Of a stretch of 16,851 nucleotides of DNA, positions 1 through 9,767 are shown one piece after another; positions within the stretch are counted from its first letter, which is position 1; each line of letters opens with the position of its first letter. The position numbers and the translations under genes are program-made. Source of the stretch: Pleurotus ostreatus/Saccharomyces cerevisiae fusant (lineage: Eukaryota > Opisthokonta); assembly GCA_024196135.1 (NCBI GenBank), contig JAMQCK010000733.1, forward strand, positions 1 to 16,851. Direction: 5' to 3'. Under the pieces are notes generated by a model. That model was not told the origin of the DNA. It worked only from the letters and a program-made list of their open reading frames with translations, and ran no database searches.

Positions 1-1
1 G

Positions 2-241
2 TGGAGCGACGAGTACCCCGATCCAGGCGATTTCGACGATGATCGCTGGGGCGATGGTGAAGACTGGGGGGAATTTTGGGGCGAAGACTCGGACACTGAG
101 CAATTAGGGAATGACCACACTTCGTCCCTACCAACTCCCATGTACAGTTATGGACATAGCGGTGATACTGACAACAGCGATGTATATAGCTATACTGGCT
201 ACAACAGCGGTTACGGATATAGTTATGACTATGCGTGGTAG
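2..241 (+). CDS. 3' end of an acidic-tailed protein (partial)
   Basis: An open frame enters from the left edge and ends at the TAG at 239-241, giving the last 79 residues. The visible part is rich in Asp, Glu, Gly and Trp (for example DDDRWGDGEDWGEFWGEDSD), then becomes Tyr/Ser/Gly-rich with repeated Y-S-Y and Y-G-Y steps before ending DYAW. No domain can be recognised. The gene lies on the same strand and directly upstream of an F-box gene that also ends in a strongly acidic tail. My inference is that this is the C-terminus of a second F-box protein of the same expanded basidiomycete family, but the diagnostic N-terminus is outside the window. Low-complexity acidic ends occur in many proteins, so the family assignment is weak while the coding call is fairly safe. 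Confidence 0.6.
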   Translation, partial: WSDEYPDPGDFDDDRWGDGEDWGEFWGEDSDTEQLGNDHTSSLPTPMYSYGHSGDTDNSDVYSYTGYNSGYGYSYDYAW

Positions 242-731
242 TATATTACTTACCGTATTATGTATCTGCCTACCACACGCTGCTTGAAGGATAGGTGGTA
301 AACATGCTCGGGTGTTATATTCGTTTCGGTCGAGACAATCATTCGTGTAGCTACATCACGTGTAAGTCGAACCTGGAGGCTTTAGTACCTACTGCGGTAT
401 ATATACGGGAGAGATACATGATACTGTTCAAACGGCTTAACCAAAATGCGAAGTCGAACATATCACGTGGTTTTGCCCCCCCCGCCACGTTTGCCACGTG
501 CGGTCATACTCAGGCTTTTTGTCTTGCTCATTACCCACTATCATCTCTCAGCGCTTAGAACTCTTCGATTTGACACGGGTGGTCAACAAGTACGAGTAAC
601 ACATATCAATGTAGCTGGGGCTTTTGCTTATATCATCTGCAGCACCAAAGGGAAGCAGGAGACCCCAATTATCTGCCCCTAAGCGCACAATTGCGGCTGC
701 CTGAGACGGAAGGAGGAACGGAAACCACATC
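242..731. other. Intergenic region: 3' flank of left gene and F-box gene promoter
   Basis: These 490 bases carry no gene I can support; the short open frames show no family features. The stretch holds a TATATATA run at 398-405 and three CACGTG palindromes (listed separately). A run of about ten C residues starts near 476. The F-box start codon at 732 follows directly. Confidence 0.6.
357..500. promoter_or_regulatory. Cluster of three CACGTG E-boxes
   Basis: CACGTG occurs at 357-362, 464-469 and 495-500, within 144 bases, about 230-370 bases upstream of the F-box start codon. CACGTG is the classic site of fungal bHLH factors of the Cbf1/Pho4 type. The count exceeds chance for a stretch this size (about 0.1 expected). 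Which factor binds, and whether it drives the F-box gene, is inference. A further single CACGTG sits at 2278-2283, 51 bases before the nucleoporin start codon. Confidence 0.45.
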
Positions 732-2108
732 ATGGCTTTGCAGCTCTCGGAACTTCCAAACGAGCTTCTGGTGGCGATCTTCAGAGCCTGCGTCTCCGCG
801 GACTCAGAATGGGCGTCCAGAGGCACAACCTCTCAGACCCTTCCCATCATTATCCGAGTCTGCCATTTATGGCGGTCCCTCGCTCTCGACACCTCGGAAC
901 TATGGTCTGACATCTCCGTGGACCTCTGCGATGCGCAATCGTACGCGCGGGCTAGAACGTACGTCTCGCGCTCGCGGGACCATACCTTGGCAGTCCATGT
1001 CAATTGCGTCCCGGAGAGCGACGAGATTCCACATCTCGAGTTCATCGCTGGGCTTGCTCCGCGCATCACATGGCTCATCATCCGGGGACGCGCGATGTCG
1101 ACGGTCGAGCAGATTCTGGCGACGATGGAGGGCGCCCCTCTGCTGCGCCGCTTGGAATACTCTGTCTACCAGAACGACCACCCTCGCCAACACGAGTTTT
1201 GGGGGCTCTCAGAGCATCCTGTGGTTCGGCTACCGATGCTCCGGCATCTGAAGGCGATTCGCGGGTGCGAACAATGCGCCCCGCGACTCGCTGGCCTCGT
1301 ATCCCTTAACATCACCCACCTTCCTCCACTCGCGTTGGCGAATATCATCCGCGATTGCCCATCTCTGGAGGCCCTTGCACTACCCCTTTACGATCCTATT
1401 GTTGCAGCCAGCGATGCGGAAACGCCCTCCCTCGTCGAGGCGCCATCAATCAAGCGCTTCGCGGTGGATGCGACAGACAACCTCGCGCGCGGGCCATGCG
1501 TTCCCATCTCCCTGCCCAACCTCGAATACCTCGAGCTATCTGATGACCGCGGATACTCCAGCGAGGGCTACTCCCAACTATTCCCGCCTCCCAAGGGTGC
1601 GCCGAAATCGACAAACCCATTCCCGGAACTGCAAACACTGCATTTGCATAACGGGTACGATTTCGAGCGATCCCTTTGTATGCCCTTCCTTCGGTCGCTC
1701 TCCACCGTGCGCCATCTGATTCTGACGAACCCGGACACACTTCCGGTATCCGAAAAACACTGGCCTGGCCTTCAGAGCATGCACGTTAACACCGTGCTCT
1801 ACACCGGAGAGCCACGGACGGGGCTTTTCCTGACGTCGGAGGATCTGAAGGCTTTTGCGAAGGCCAGGCCTGCGGTGGAAATTATCGTTCCCGACCACGA
1901 GACCGTCCCGGTGGATCTCCCCTTCCGCCGCGTACCGCACGGAGAGTATGGTCTCATATCGTCCGACGATGTGGCAGAGGAAGACGATGGGTTCTACTCG
2001 GACGAAATGGAGGGCATGTTTGAGATCGACCACGACTTTGAGTCGGAGTGGGATGATTATGAAGACGAAGATGAAGAGGACGACGATGATGTCTATAACG
2101 ACCTGTGA
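732..2108 (+). CDS. F-box protein with acidic C-terminal tail
   Basis: A single uninterrupted frame of 458 residues. Residues about 5-62 form a fungal F-box-like domain: ELPNELLVAIFRAC, then RVCHLWRSLALDTSELWSDI. This is the segment that docks on Skp1 in SCF ubiquitin ligases. The middle (about 70-390) contains Leu-rich segments such as LEYLELSD and LQTLHLHNGY, as in the degenerate leucine-rich-repeat-like substrate domains of Agaricomycete F-box families. Residues about 412-458 are overwhelmingly Asp/Glu. The start at 732 is the first ATG of the frame and places the F-box at the N-terminus, as is usual. The gene has no introns, unlike the other full-length genes here, which fits a rapidly duplicating family. 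The substrate is unknown. The F-box call is sound; a role as an SCF adaptor is inferred from the family. Confidence 0.85.
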   Translation: MALQLSELPNELLVAIFRACVSADSEWASRGTTSQTLPIIIRVCHLWRSLALDTSELWSDISVDLCDAQSYARARTYVSRSRDHTLAVHVNCVPESDEIPHLEFIAGLAPRITWLIIRGRAMSTVEQILATMEGAPLLRRLEYSVYQNDHPRQHEFWGLSEHPVVRLPMLRHLKAIRGCEQCAPRLAGLVSLNITHLPPLALANIIRDCPSLEALALPLYDPIVAASDAETPSLVEAPSIKRFAVDATDNLARGPCVPISLPNLEYLELSDDRGYSSEGYSQLFPPPKGAPKSTNPFPELQTLHLHNGYDFERSLCMPFLRSLSTVRHLILTNPDTLPVSEKHWPGLQSMHVNTVLYTGEPRTGLFLTSEDLKAFAKARPAVEIIVPDHETVPVDLPFRRVPHGEYGLISSDDVAEEDDGFYSDEMEGMFEIDHDFESEWDDYEDEDEEDDDDVYNDL

Positions 2109-2333
2109 AGCGCTCGGATATATTTGTACTAGTAGCCTACACACTTGCATACGACTTTGACCTCTTTGTGTCCTGGTTCTGACCATTGCTGGCGCACCAG
2201 TTGAACCTATGGGTCCGCGCTTGTGGGTCCATGCCGGCGGTCAGTGTAGTGTGACTGATCGCTTCACGCGTCGGCTTCACGTGCGAACTTCACAAAACGC
2301 GTCCTTGTTCAGGTCCTGCACGACCGTGCCCAA

Positions 2334-5300
2334 ATGTCGGCCCTCTCGCTCAGCGCTCTCGCCGCGGGGGATCCCTCCTCGTCCGTCATGCGTCCCAGCC
2401 CCTCCCCCAAGTCTGCCCAGGTCGACCTCTCTTCACTTCAGGGCGCGAGCCGCGTTCTGCAGGAGCAACTCGTGAAAGACTCGCAGGCGATCCCGGACCT
2501 GGGGGACACCCTGAGCATCCGTGCGTACACTTGGAATGCCACCCTAATCCGATTCTGACTAGAATGTAGCGGGTCAGCAAGCGAGTGCGTCGTACAGCGT
2601 GGCGGCCGACGACGCGCGCATGCCGTACCAAAAGCGCGCTCTTCTGCGTATACCGGATGCGTTGGTTCAGTATGCTACGAGTGCGTGTATCGGTATTGCT
2701 ACTGTAACAACTGCTGATGGCATGCAGCAACCAAGGTCAACATGGCTATGGGGCTTCTCCCTGAGATCGAGCGCGCATGGATCGCGATTGACCACCAACT
2801 CTTCCTCTGGGACTACAACGAAGGGTACACCATATCCCCCTCCCATGCCTCTCACCACCACTCATTACTTCTAGGCAGGAAATAAACTCGTTCGTGGACC
2901 AGCCAGACATCATCCGCGCAGTCGCGGTCGTGAAGCCCAAGCGCGGGCTGTTCATCGAAGCCATACAACACTTGCTTGTCATCTGCACGAAGCTGTCCGT
3001 GCTACTCATCGCGGTCTCACTCGCGCCAGGGGAAGGGGGCCGCAAGGACCTCAGCATGTACGCGACGGACCTTAGTGTGCCCACGGACGAGGTACAAATG
3101 ACGTCCGTCGTGGGGACTAATGACGGCCGAATATTCATGTGCGGTGCGGACGACGGGAACCTCTACGAGCTGCACTATCAGGAGAGCGAGGGCTGGTTTG
3201 GGAAGCGCATACAGCTGATCAATCACTCCGCTGGCGGTGTGCAATCGTTCTTGCCCCGGTTCACGACTTCGGCGGCCACAGGTGCGAGAACAATAGCATT
3301 GGCCCACACTCATGCTCACACGCAACAGATCAAATCCGCTCCGTCGTGTCCGACCCCGACAGAAATATGATCTATACCCTGACTGCGAGCAACTGTATAG
3401 GTGTCTACCGCCTGGGCGCCGAAAAGAAACTCGACCATGTTCAGACATTGTCCAGCGTCTTCAAACAGGCACAAGACAAGGCTCCCGCGGCTCCTGCCTT
3501 GACACCAAATAACTTCGAGATCTCCACCTTGCACGTCATCGAGCCTAAGGAGTCTCGTATGGGCGTGCAGCTCATGGCGATCACGAAGAACGCTGTGCGT
3601 CTGTACTTTGCTGCAGCCAACTCCTACTACACGTACGGCTATAACTCTGGTGGTCGCGCGCTACAATTGATCCACGTCCGCCTGCCGCCCGTCAACCTGC
3701 CTCATCCTCTTCGTCAAGCACAGTCACTACGCCCTGGCTTTCGCGGTCAACCTCCAGCTGCCGGTGGCAATGTACCAACATTCGTTGTCTCCGCGGTCGA
3801 AAACGCGGCATACTCAAACGGCCTTCTTGTCGCTTCACAACCCGCGAGCGACATGAACGACTTCATTCTCTGTCTCTCCCCCGACCTCACGAGGATAGGC
3901 AATCTTGGTCAGGTCCCTGCGCAAGCACCCCCTCAATCGACATACTCCGGCGCACTCACCGCCGGCGGACCACCTCGGCCTCCGCTCACGGAACAAGCTG
4001 TGCTTCTGGACATACCACTCGGGACATGGGCCATTGCACCAGCACCGAAGACCTTTGCGCCGCCAACGCCCAACGACACACCAACACCTGTCGTCATCAA
4101 CGAGTTGGCCAGCCAGACTGGCGAGAGCCCGCCCCAGTTCATCATCATGACCAGTGAGGGCTTGGTATTCATCGCGAAGCGGCGCGCCATCGACTACTTG
4201 AAGGCGATCATCGAGGACTACGAGTCGGATCGGGATATTCAGCCAATGCTGCTATTCCGTGACGGGTATGCATTGTCGTCATTAGATGAGCCTTTTGCTA
4301 ACAGCATCCAAATCGTAGGTTTGGCCGCGATCAGACGTGCGCTATGTTGCTCGCTCTTGCGGCCGGTAACTCGTTTGTCGACTTCAACCCCGCGTCGAAT
4401 ATGGGCGCGACCGTGAAGCAGGCGTTCTTTGAGCTTGGCGAGCGCCCGACATTCACTGAGAGGATCACGTACGGCGCGCCCACAACTGGTGAGCTGACTA
4501 CGGTTCACGCATGAATACCTGCTGACCGGTTGAAGGAGAGAGCCAAGGAACGACGACCTACAGTGGCAAGCGGGAAGGCCTTGCGGTCTATCTCGCAAGA
4601 TTACTGAGGCCATTCTGGAAGGCCAGGTTATTGGACGCTACGTAGGTCTTGATTTCTTCATTGTGATGCTTATAACTGACCCTCGTACAGAGGAACCGCC
4701 TTCTCTGTATCGACGGACGTGCTGAACACGATACAAACCAACCTCATGTCGTTGAAGTCCTTCCTCGACCAGAACCCCTCACTCTTCCACGGCGTACCTC
4801 TGGATGCCTCGAGCTCTCGCTCGGGCGCGAATATTCCTGACCAGCAGGCGATAAAGGTGAGTTCCAAGGCCCACGCGTGGATGCAGTTGAGCTGACGGCC
4901 CTGTAGGAAGAACAGCGGTCTGTTGAGCAATTGATCAGCCTTCTCGGTCGTACCATCGAGGCCTTAGAATTCGTGGCCTTCATGAATTTGAACCAATTGA
5001 GCAATCTTGTTCCTCGGTATGACCATCTCCTCTCATCCTGTATTCATCCGTCTGACCATAGCTACTTCTTTCTCAGATGCAGCGCAGACCTACGGAAGGA
5101 GCTGGCTGGGCTGACCTTCGAGGGCCTGATCACGACCGAAGCTGGGATGTCGGTCTCGCGCGCGCTCATCAACGTCCTCATCGACCAGCAGATGACGGGC
5201 CAGATGGAGGTGAGTGATGATTTGTGCATAACTGAGTGACAGGTGACGAACAAGGGTTTAGATCGACACTGTCAGCGAGACGCTACAGCGCAAGTGCCCG

Positions 5301-7277
5301 TCATTCTGCAGCGCTGAGGATGTCATGTTGTACAAGGCACGCACCTCCGCTATTCGTCGCCTTACCCATACTTACGCTTCTTAGGCTGCGGAGAGCATGA
5401 ACAAGGCTGCCGACGCCAAAACGCCTGCTGAGCGCCAACACTGGTGCAACGAATCTTTGATGTACGTGCGCTCGCCATCTGCATTTTGATCAACACTGAC
5501 GACAAACAGGCTCTACGTGAAAGGTGCTCGCACGCTTGAGTTCCAAAAGCTCAGGAAGGCTGTCGGCGAGTTCAGAGACCTCGATTATCCCAAAGGTGAA
5601 TGTCGCGTACCATCCATATCGCTTATGTTGTTGACCTTTGCGCGTCATTTTACAGGCGCTATCGAGCTGCCCTTGGCCTGTGCGAAGGCACTTGACCAGG
5701 AAGAGCGTGGACGCCAATTCTGGAGGAATGGATGTCTACCTGGGGATCCCGGTCAAGCTCAGTTCCAGCAGCGGAAAGCATGCTACGACCTCATCGCCGG
5801 CTGCTTGGAGGAGTTTGAGGAGAGAGCTGCCCAACAGGAACAGCAGGGAACGCCTCTCGAGCAGCGGCTGAACCTCATCGCCTATCAAATCGCGTTTGAC
5901 AGTGACGACGAGCTGTTCCACGCGCATCTGTACCAATGGCTGATTGGACGTGGGCTTTGGGAGGATTTGCTGGATGTAGGTCCCAAAAGTGACACCAGCG
6001 TAGCATCTAGCTAACGACGCGCTTAGCAACGACCACCGTTCTTGGAAGCATACTTGTCACGGGAGCCTGCCGACCAGGAGAGATACGACCTGCTCTGGCG
6101 GTTCTACATCAAGAATGGGCAGAATTTGCACGCAGCGCAGATTCTCGCATGCATGGCCGATAACGACAAGTAAGCCTGTTCTTTCCAACGGCACATCCTT
6201 TTGCTAAAGAGTTCAAGGTTCGAGGTCGAATTGAACGAGAGGGTCGCATGGCTCACGCTCGCTGTCGGGAATGCCAAGTCTCACCCGATCACTCCCAATA
6301 CGGCTGTCGACTCCGGCATCGCGTTTTTGACCGACTTGGAAGAGAAGCTCGAGGTCGCTCAAGTGCAGCTGGATATCTACGCGTACCTGAACGCGCAGAA
6401 AGCAGAGTGGCCCCCCGAAGCTCAAAAACTCATCGACGACCTCAATGGCAAGTTGTATGATCTCAACTCAGTGCGTTAAGCTCTTCCTTCCATTCGATTG
6501 GTGTTCACAAGTCAACAGTTATGGGACAACTATGCGATTAGATTCCAGCTCCGTCCGATGCAGCTCTTGTGCTTGCACATAGGGGATGTTCGCGACGAGG
6601 GAATGGTGCGAGGAATATGGGATGGGCTCTTCCGCGAGGGTAAGTTCGTCCGGCCGCTGCCAAGATCAGCTACTAACCTGATCATGTAGCTGTCGAGGTG
6701 GCCGACGATGCTATAGCGCAAGCGGATCAAATACGAGCACGAGTGGTTCCTATAGGACAGCGCTTCTACCCATCTGACAGCGCGTTCCCGCTGCGTGAGT
6801 GCTTTCTCTTCGATACATCGTCTTTGATTGACCCGCATGCAGGGATCGTCGCACAATTGCTCGTACGGTTCCGGCTCAACCACAAGGGACAACTCGAGGA
6901 CGGATGGCCTGCGCGCATTCTCATTGACTGCGGCGTCCCGTACGCGGAAATATGGGACATCTTCCATGAGATGTACGAATCGCAGGTGCGTACAATGGAC
7001 AAGCTAAGGGTATTTGCAGCGCTCATCACACTCGCAGATCCCGCCGTTCAATACGCAGGACAACGTGCAGACGGTGTCCAGCGACATCGCCGTCTTGCTC
7101 AACGCATGGATCCAGGAGGCACGGCGTCCACAACCGAACGCTCAGGCGCGGGGCGAGGTGCCGGTTGCGCGTCTTGACGAGGTGGTCGAGCAATACCTGC
7201 GCGAAGTCGCGCCGGATCGGATGGCGACGCGGCAATTGTATGAGGAGGTGCGGAGGCAGCTACGGAGGAGTTGGTAG
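2334..7277 (+). CDS. NUP170: Nup155/Nup170-family nucleoporin, 20 exons, 1328 aa
   Basis: Inner-ring scaffold nucleoporin of the nuclear pore complex. Exons: 2334-2520, 2570-2680, 2728-2824, 2875-3281, 3329-4265, 4319-4488, 4536-4641, 4691-4856, 4907-5016, 5077-5209, 5262-5336, 5385-5461, 5510-5595, 5656-5975, 6027-6169, 6218-6470, 6519-6639, 6690-6794, 6843-6985, 7038-7277; total 3987 nt, in frame. The N-terminal half (about residues 60-570) is the seven-bladed propeller, with family signatures DHQLFLWDYN, GTNDGRIFMCG and MIYTLTASNCIGVY. The rest is the alpha-solenoid, with MLLALAAGNSF, LAVGNAKSH and PYAEIWDIFHEMYES. Length fits the family (about 1390 aa in human Nup155). Introns are 47-60 nt; one uses a GC donor (5337-5384) and one has a perfect TACTAAC at 6671-6677. 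The exon 7 start may shift 3 nt (4536 or 4539). The family is certain; the symbol follows yeast usage. Confidence 0.93.
5337..5384 (+). other. GC-AG intron within the nucleoporin gene
   Basis: The join YK|AAESMNK requires the exon to end AAG at 5336 and the intron to start GCACGC and end TTAG at 5384. The only nearby GT (about 5329) would put a stop in the following exon. This makes it a 48 nt intron with a non-canonical GC donor, the most common minor donor class of the U2 spliceosome. Confidence 0.75.
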
Positions 7278-7507
7278 GGGTTGATAGGTGTAATTTGCAT
7301 ATGCTGTCGATGTATCTTGTACATGCGCTTTGTTTTCCGGAATGCACCACATACACAACGAGCGCCTGAGCCATAGGTTGCATCATGCTGGCCCAACGAT
7401 AGCAAGCTTCAGCATCATGGACTTTGAGATTTCCTGGCGTCCAGCTCAGAAGTTCGCAACATCTGCTTCATATTCCATTCCTATGCTACATTGTACGAGC
7501 CTACTCC
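7278..7507. other. Convergent intergenic region between the nucleoporin and CON-6 genes
   Basis: A 230-base gap between two converging stop codons. It must carry both 3' untranslated ends. No gene, RNA or clear AATAAA signal is seen. Confidence 0.5.
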
Positions 7508-8070
7508 TCACTTGTGCTCAACTCCCTGCTTGTCGAGGAACTCGCGCGCATTCTGCTTCGCCTCCTCACCCGCGTTCGGGTCTAGCAAGGAAATGAGTAT
7601 TCCGCTGAGGAGATCTGAACTTGCACTTACTGCTGAGGGTGGCCTTGTACCCGCCGATGACGTTGCCCTTGTTCTTGTTGGTGTGCTCGTTGCTGTTGGC
7701 CATGCCAGCGTCGATGCCACCGATGTAGTCACCGAGGCCGGTGCGCTCCTCGTCGCGGCCCGGGACGTACTCATCGTCCGAGTCGATGTCGTCGGCTGTG
7801 AGCGAAGTCAGCCATTTGTCCTGGAGGCGAGCGAGCGAGAGCTTACCAAGTCCGCTGGACGACCGGCCGAAGGACGCACGGGGCTGGTCCTCGCCGTGCT
7901 CGCGGAGGCGCTGGGACGCGTTCTGCTTGGCCTCCTGCCCGACGTTCGGGTTGTTGAGAGTGCCCTTGTAGCCGGCGGCGACGCGCTCCGGGTTCTTGTG
8001 GGTGTTGTTCTCTGCGTGAATCGTCAGCGACGCCGTAGATACGTAGGCGTCGTGTGCACTCACGAGACAT
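7508..8070 (-). CDS. con-6: Conidiation-specific protein 6 (CON-6) family, 4 exons, 136 aa
   Basis: A small hydrophilic protein with two CON-6 repeats. Exons on the minus strand: 8070-8064, 8011-7847, 7795-7631, 7581-7508; total 411 nt, in frame. Introns are 52, 51 and 49 nt. The first repeat reads NPERVAAGYKGTLNNPNVGQ, then EAKQNASQRL. The second reads GNVIGGYKATLSNPNAGEEA, then KQNAREFL, and is split by intron 3. Between them are an acidic segment (DDIDSDDEYVPG) and a Gly-rich stretch. CON-6 was described as a developmentally induced protein of Neurospora conidia; basidiomycete homologues exist, and a stress or dormancy role is plausible but unproven. The start is unusual: only ATG-TCT-C lies in exon 1, followed by a clean GTGAGT donor. 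The unspliced upstream frame has no ATG. A TATA box lies 75 bases upstream of the ATG. Confidence 0.9.
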
Positions 8071-8144
8071 GTTGCTTGGTTGTTGAGAACTCGGAGTGCT
8101 GAGTGTGCTGAGTGGTGGTTGATTTCTTCGGTGACCCTTGCCTG

Positions 8145-8152
8145 TTTATATA
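8145..8152 (-). promoter_or_regulatory. TATA box of the CON-6 gene
   Basis: TATATAAA on the minus strand, 75-82 bases upstream of the CON-6 ATG at 8070. This spacing predicts a transcription start near 8115-8125 and a leader of about 50 nt. A consensus TATA box suits a strongly inducible gene; it is a sequence match only. Confidence 0.6.
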
Positions 8153-8192
8153 GCTCGTAGGTTGGCTCTGTAGCCCGCTGTTGTGCTCTAAA

Positions 8193-8200
8193 TGACGTCG
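8193..8200. promoter_or_regulatory. ATF/CREB-like site upstream of CON-6
   Basis: TGACGTCG matches the CRE palindrome TGACGTCA at seven of eight positions. It lies about 40 bases upstream of the CON-6 TATA box. Fungal Atf1/Atf-type bZIP factors bind such sites in stress and sporulation genes. Binding here is inference. Confidence 0.35.
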
Positions 8201-8750
8201 TTCAGTGAGTGAGATTCTCGTCTGCTGCCGAGGCCCATGTGCCAAAGGCGAGACGAGACGATCCTACCCATGCAGAGCGTAGTGGATTGCTGCTGTAGTT
8301 CGCAGGACATCGCGAGTGACACAGACGCGTTCTCTGGCACGTTGTCTACCGATGGGCGGACATCAATGGCGTCATCCGCTCGCTATGAAGGATGTGGCAA
8401 ATATGTCTTGAATATTCGGCCAAACGTGGCTAGAATTTGTGGCACGCATACGGACCACTTAGACAATGGGTGTTCCGTGATGAGACCCGGCGCGCGAGAA
8501 GCCTTGAAGTATCCACACAAGCGGTTACTGTGATATGGGGTCAGCATACGATAGGCTTGGTATTGTTTCTGACGCACGCGGTGCAGAGAAACGGTGTGGA
8601 TTGCTATGGGTGTATGGTCACGTACGATGTCACGGTTCAACTTGCGGTTGCACTGTCCTATGAATTGGATCTTTGGGGAAAAGAGAAGAGCACGAGCCAT
8701 GATAATTATGATCCTATTAGTGTTACATTCCAATGGGGCCTAAAAGGACT

Positions 8751-9767
8751 TCACGTGTTCACTTCCAAGATCGCGTCCTCTGCCCGCGAAAGTAGACGAG
8801 TTGTCTGACGGCGCGTAAACTGGTATACGGCGTATAGGGCCCTTCGCCTGGGTCAGCAAGGCTGGAAACACAGGACGAAGTAAAGAACTTACCTGAAGGC
8901 GCCCACCAGCAAAAGTCCAATGATCAAGAGAGCTGCGATATCGCCTCCGCCTCCCCTCGTGCGTCGGCGTGCTCGGTACCGCGCCAACCAGTGTACAGGC
9001 GCAAGGTAGCCCACAGTAAAGAGCATCTGGATAAGTGACCCCGCACCGACGACGGGTAGCCCGAGGACAAACCGCCGCAGAAGCCGCATGACCAAGCCGG
9101 GCTTACCCCGCGGGGTCGGCACCTTCAGCGGCGGCAAGCGTGCGTCCCGTGTGCGGGTAGGCCTTCCGTAGGCAGCTTGGTCAAGGAGGGTGGTCACGTC
9201 GCCGTCTTGCAAGATACGGAGAGCTGCGCGTATGAGATCGCGCATGAGGTCGTATGGGGCGACGTAGAAGGGGCCGCCGTAGTACCAGACGCTGTAGCCG
9301 GAATCTTCGTCCAGTCTACCCATCAGGTAGGTGGTCACGACGCTAGAGAGCATGACGAGGGAGACAAAGAGGATCCCAGATATAGCGCCAATGATTACTG
9401 AGGACACATGAATATAATGAGAAGGATAGCATACAAAGGGAACGCACCTGGATTTGTGGCTATACCCACGGCGCGTGTCCGCGCGACGCGGTACTGATAG
9501 TGACATTGTGGGCACTCATAGAACGCCTTCGACGAGGTAGAGGAGAAACGCCAGCGCTTCAGACACTCAACATGCACATACTGCGCTTGGGGGCGGGCTC
9601 AGCGACCGCGCCACGCGGAAACAAGGCGAATGCTCAACTGAGATGGAGCCCCTGCACAAACAAGGGCGTATCAGACGACCAAGCTCGCCCTCCACTTCAG
9701 GGCCGTCCAGACAGATACGACATTGCTTCTGAGGGCCGTTGTCGCTGTCGGCAGCAGCGTCGGACAT
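8751..9767 (-). CDS. RING-CH (MARCH-type) membrane E3 ubiquitin ligase, 4 exons, 287 aa
   Basis: Exons on the minus strand: 9767-9639, 9580-9448, 9397-8893, 8847-8751; total 864 nt, in frame. The N-terminal RING-CH (C4HC3) finger has its ligands at C16, C19, C36, C38, H46, C49, C66 and C69: CRIC, PCLCRG, HVEC, CPQC. Hydrophobic stretches follow: one after the finger (IIGAISGILFVSLVMLSSVV), one or two in the middle (LGLPVVGAGSLIQMLF to YLAPVHWL), and one near the end (IAALLIIGLLLVGAF). RING-CH proteins recruit E2 enzymes to ubiquitylate membrane proteins of the ER, Golgi or endosomes; the substrate here is unknown. Intron 1 has a weak GTTGAG donor. The last exon was chosen because it restores an ILEVN-type helical tail; an acceptor at 8862 would leave only a 31 nt intron. 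The finger call is firm, the C-terminus less so. Confidence 0.85.

Larger units (their letters stand above)
8071..8750. other. Intergenic region: CON-6 promoter and 3' flank of the RING-CH gene
   Basis: About 680 bases between two genes on the same strand. It holds the CON-6 TATA box and CRE-like site, plus an 8-bp inverted repeat (TCTCGTCT at 8216-8223 and AGACGAGA at 8251-8258). The open frames here, on both strands, have no recognisable domain and no plausible splicing context. I see no tRNA or other RNA gene. Confidence 0.5.

Noticed and set aside
7491..8102. A 203-codon plus-strand frame antisense to CON-6
   Set aside because: It is the mirror of the GC-rich CON-6 exons and introns, is Val/Ala-rich without motifs, and the minus strand has clear family homology and splice sites.
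8216..8258. An 8-bp inverted repeat (TCTCGTCT / AGACGAGA) with a 27-nt loop
   Set aside because: Too short and with too long a loop to stand above chance in a 680-base gap; no run of T follows.
8437..8808. A 123-codon plus-strand frame between CON-6 and the RING-CH gene
   Set aside because: No domain or signal, and it overlaps the last RING-CH exon antisense.
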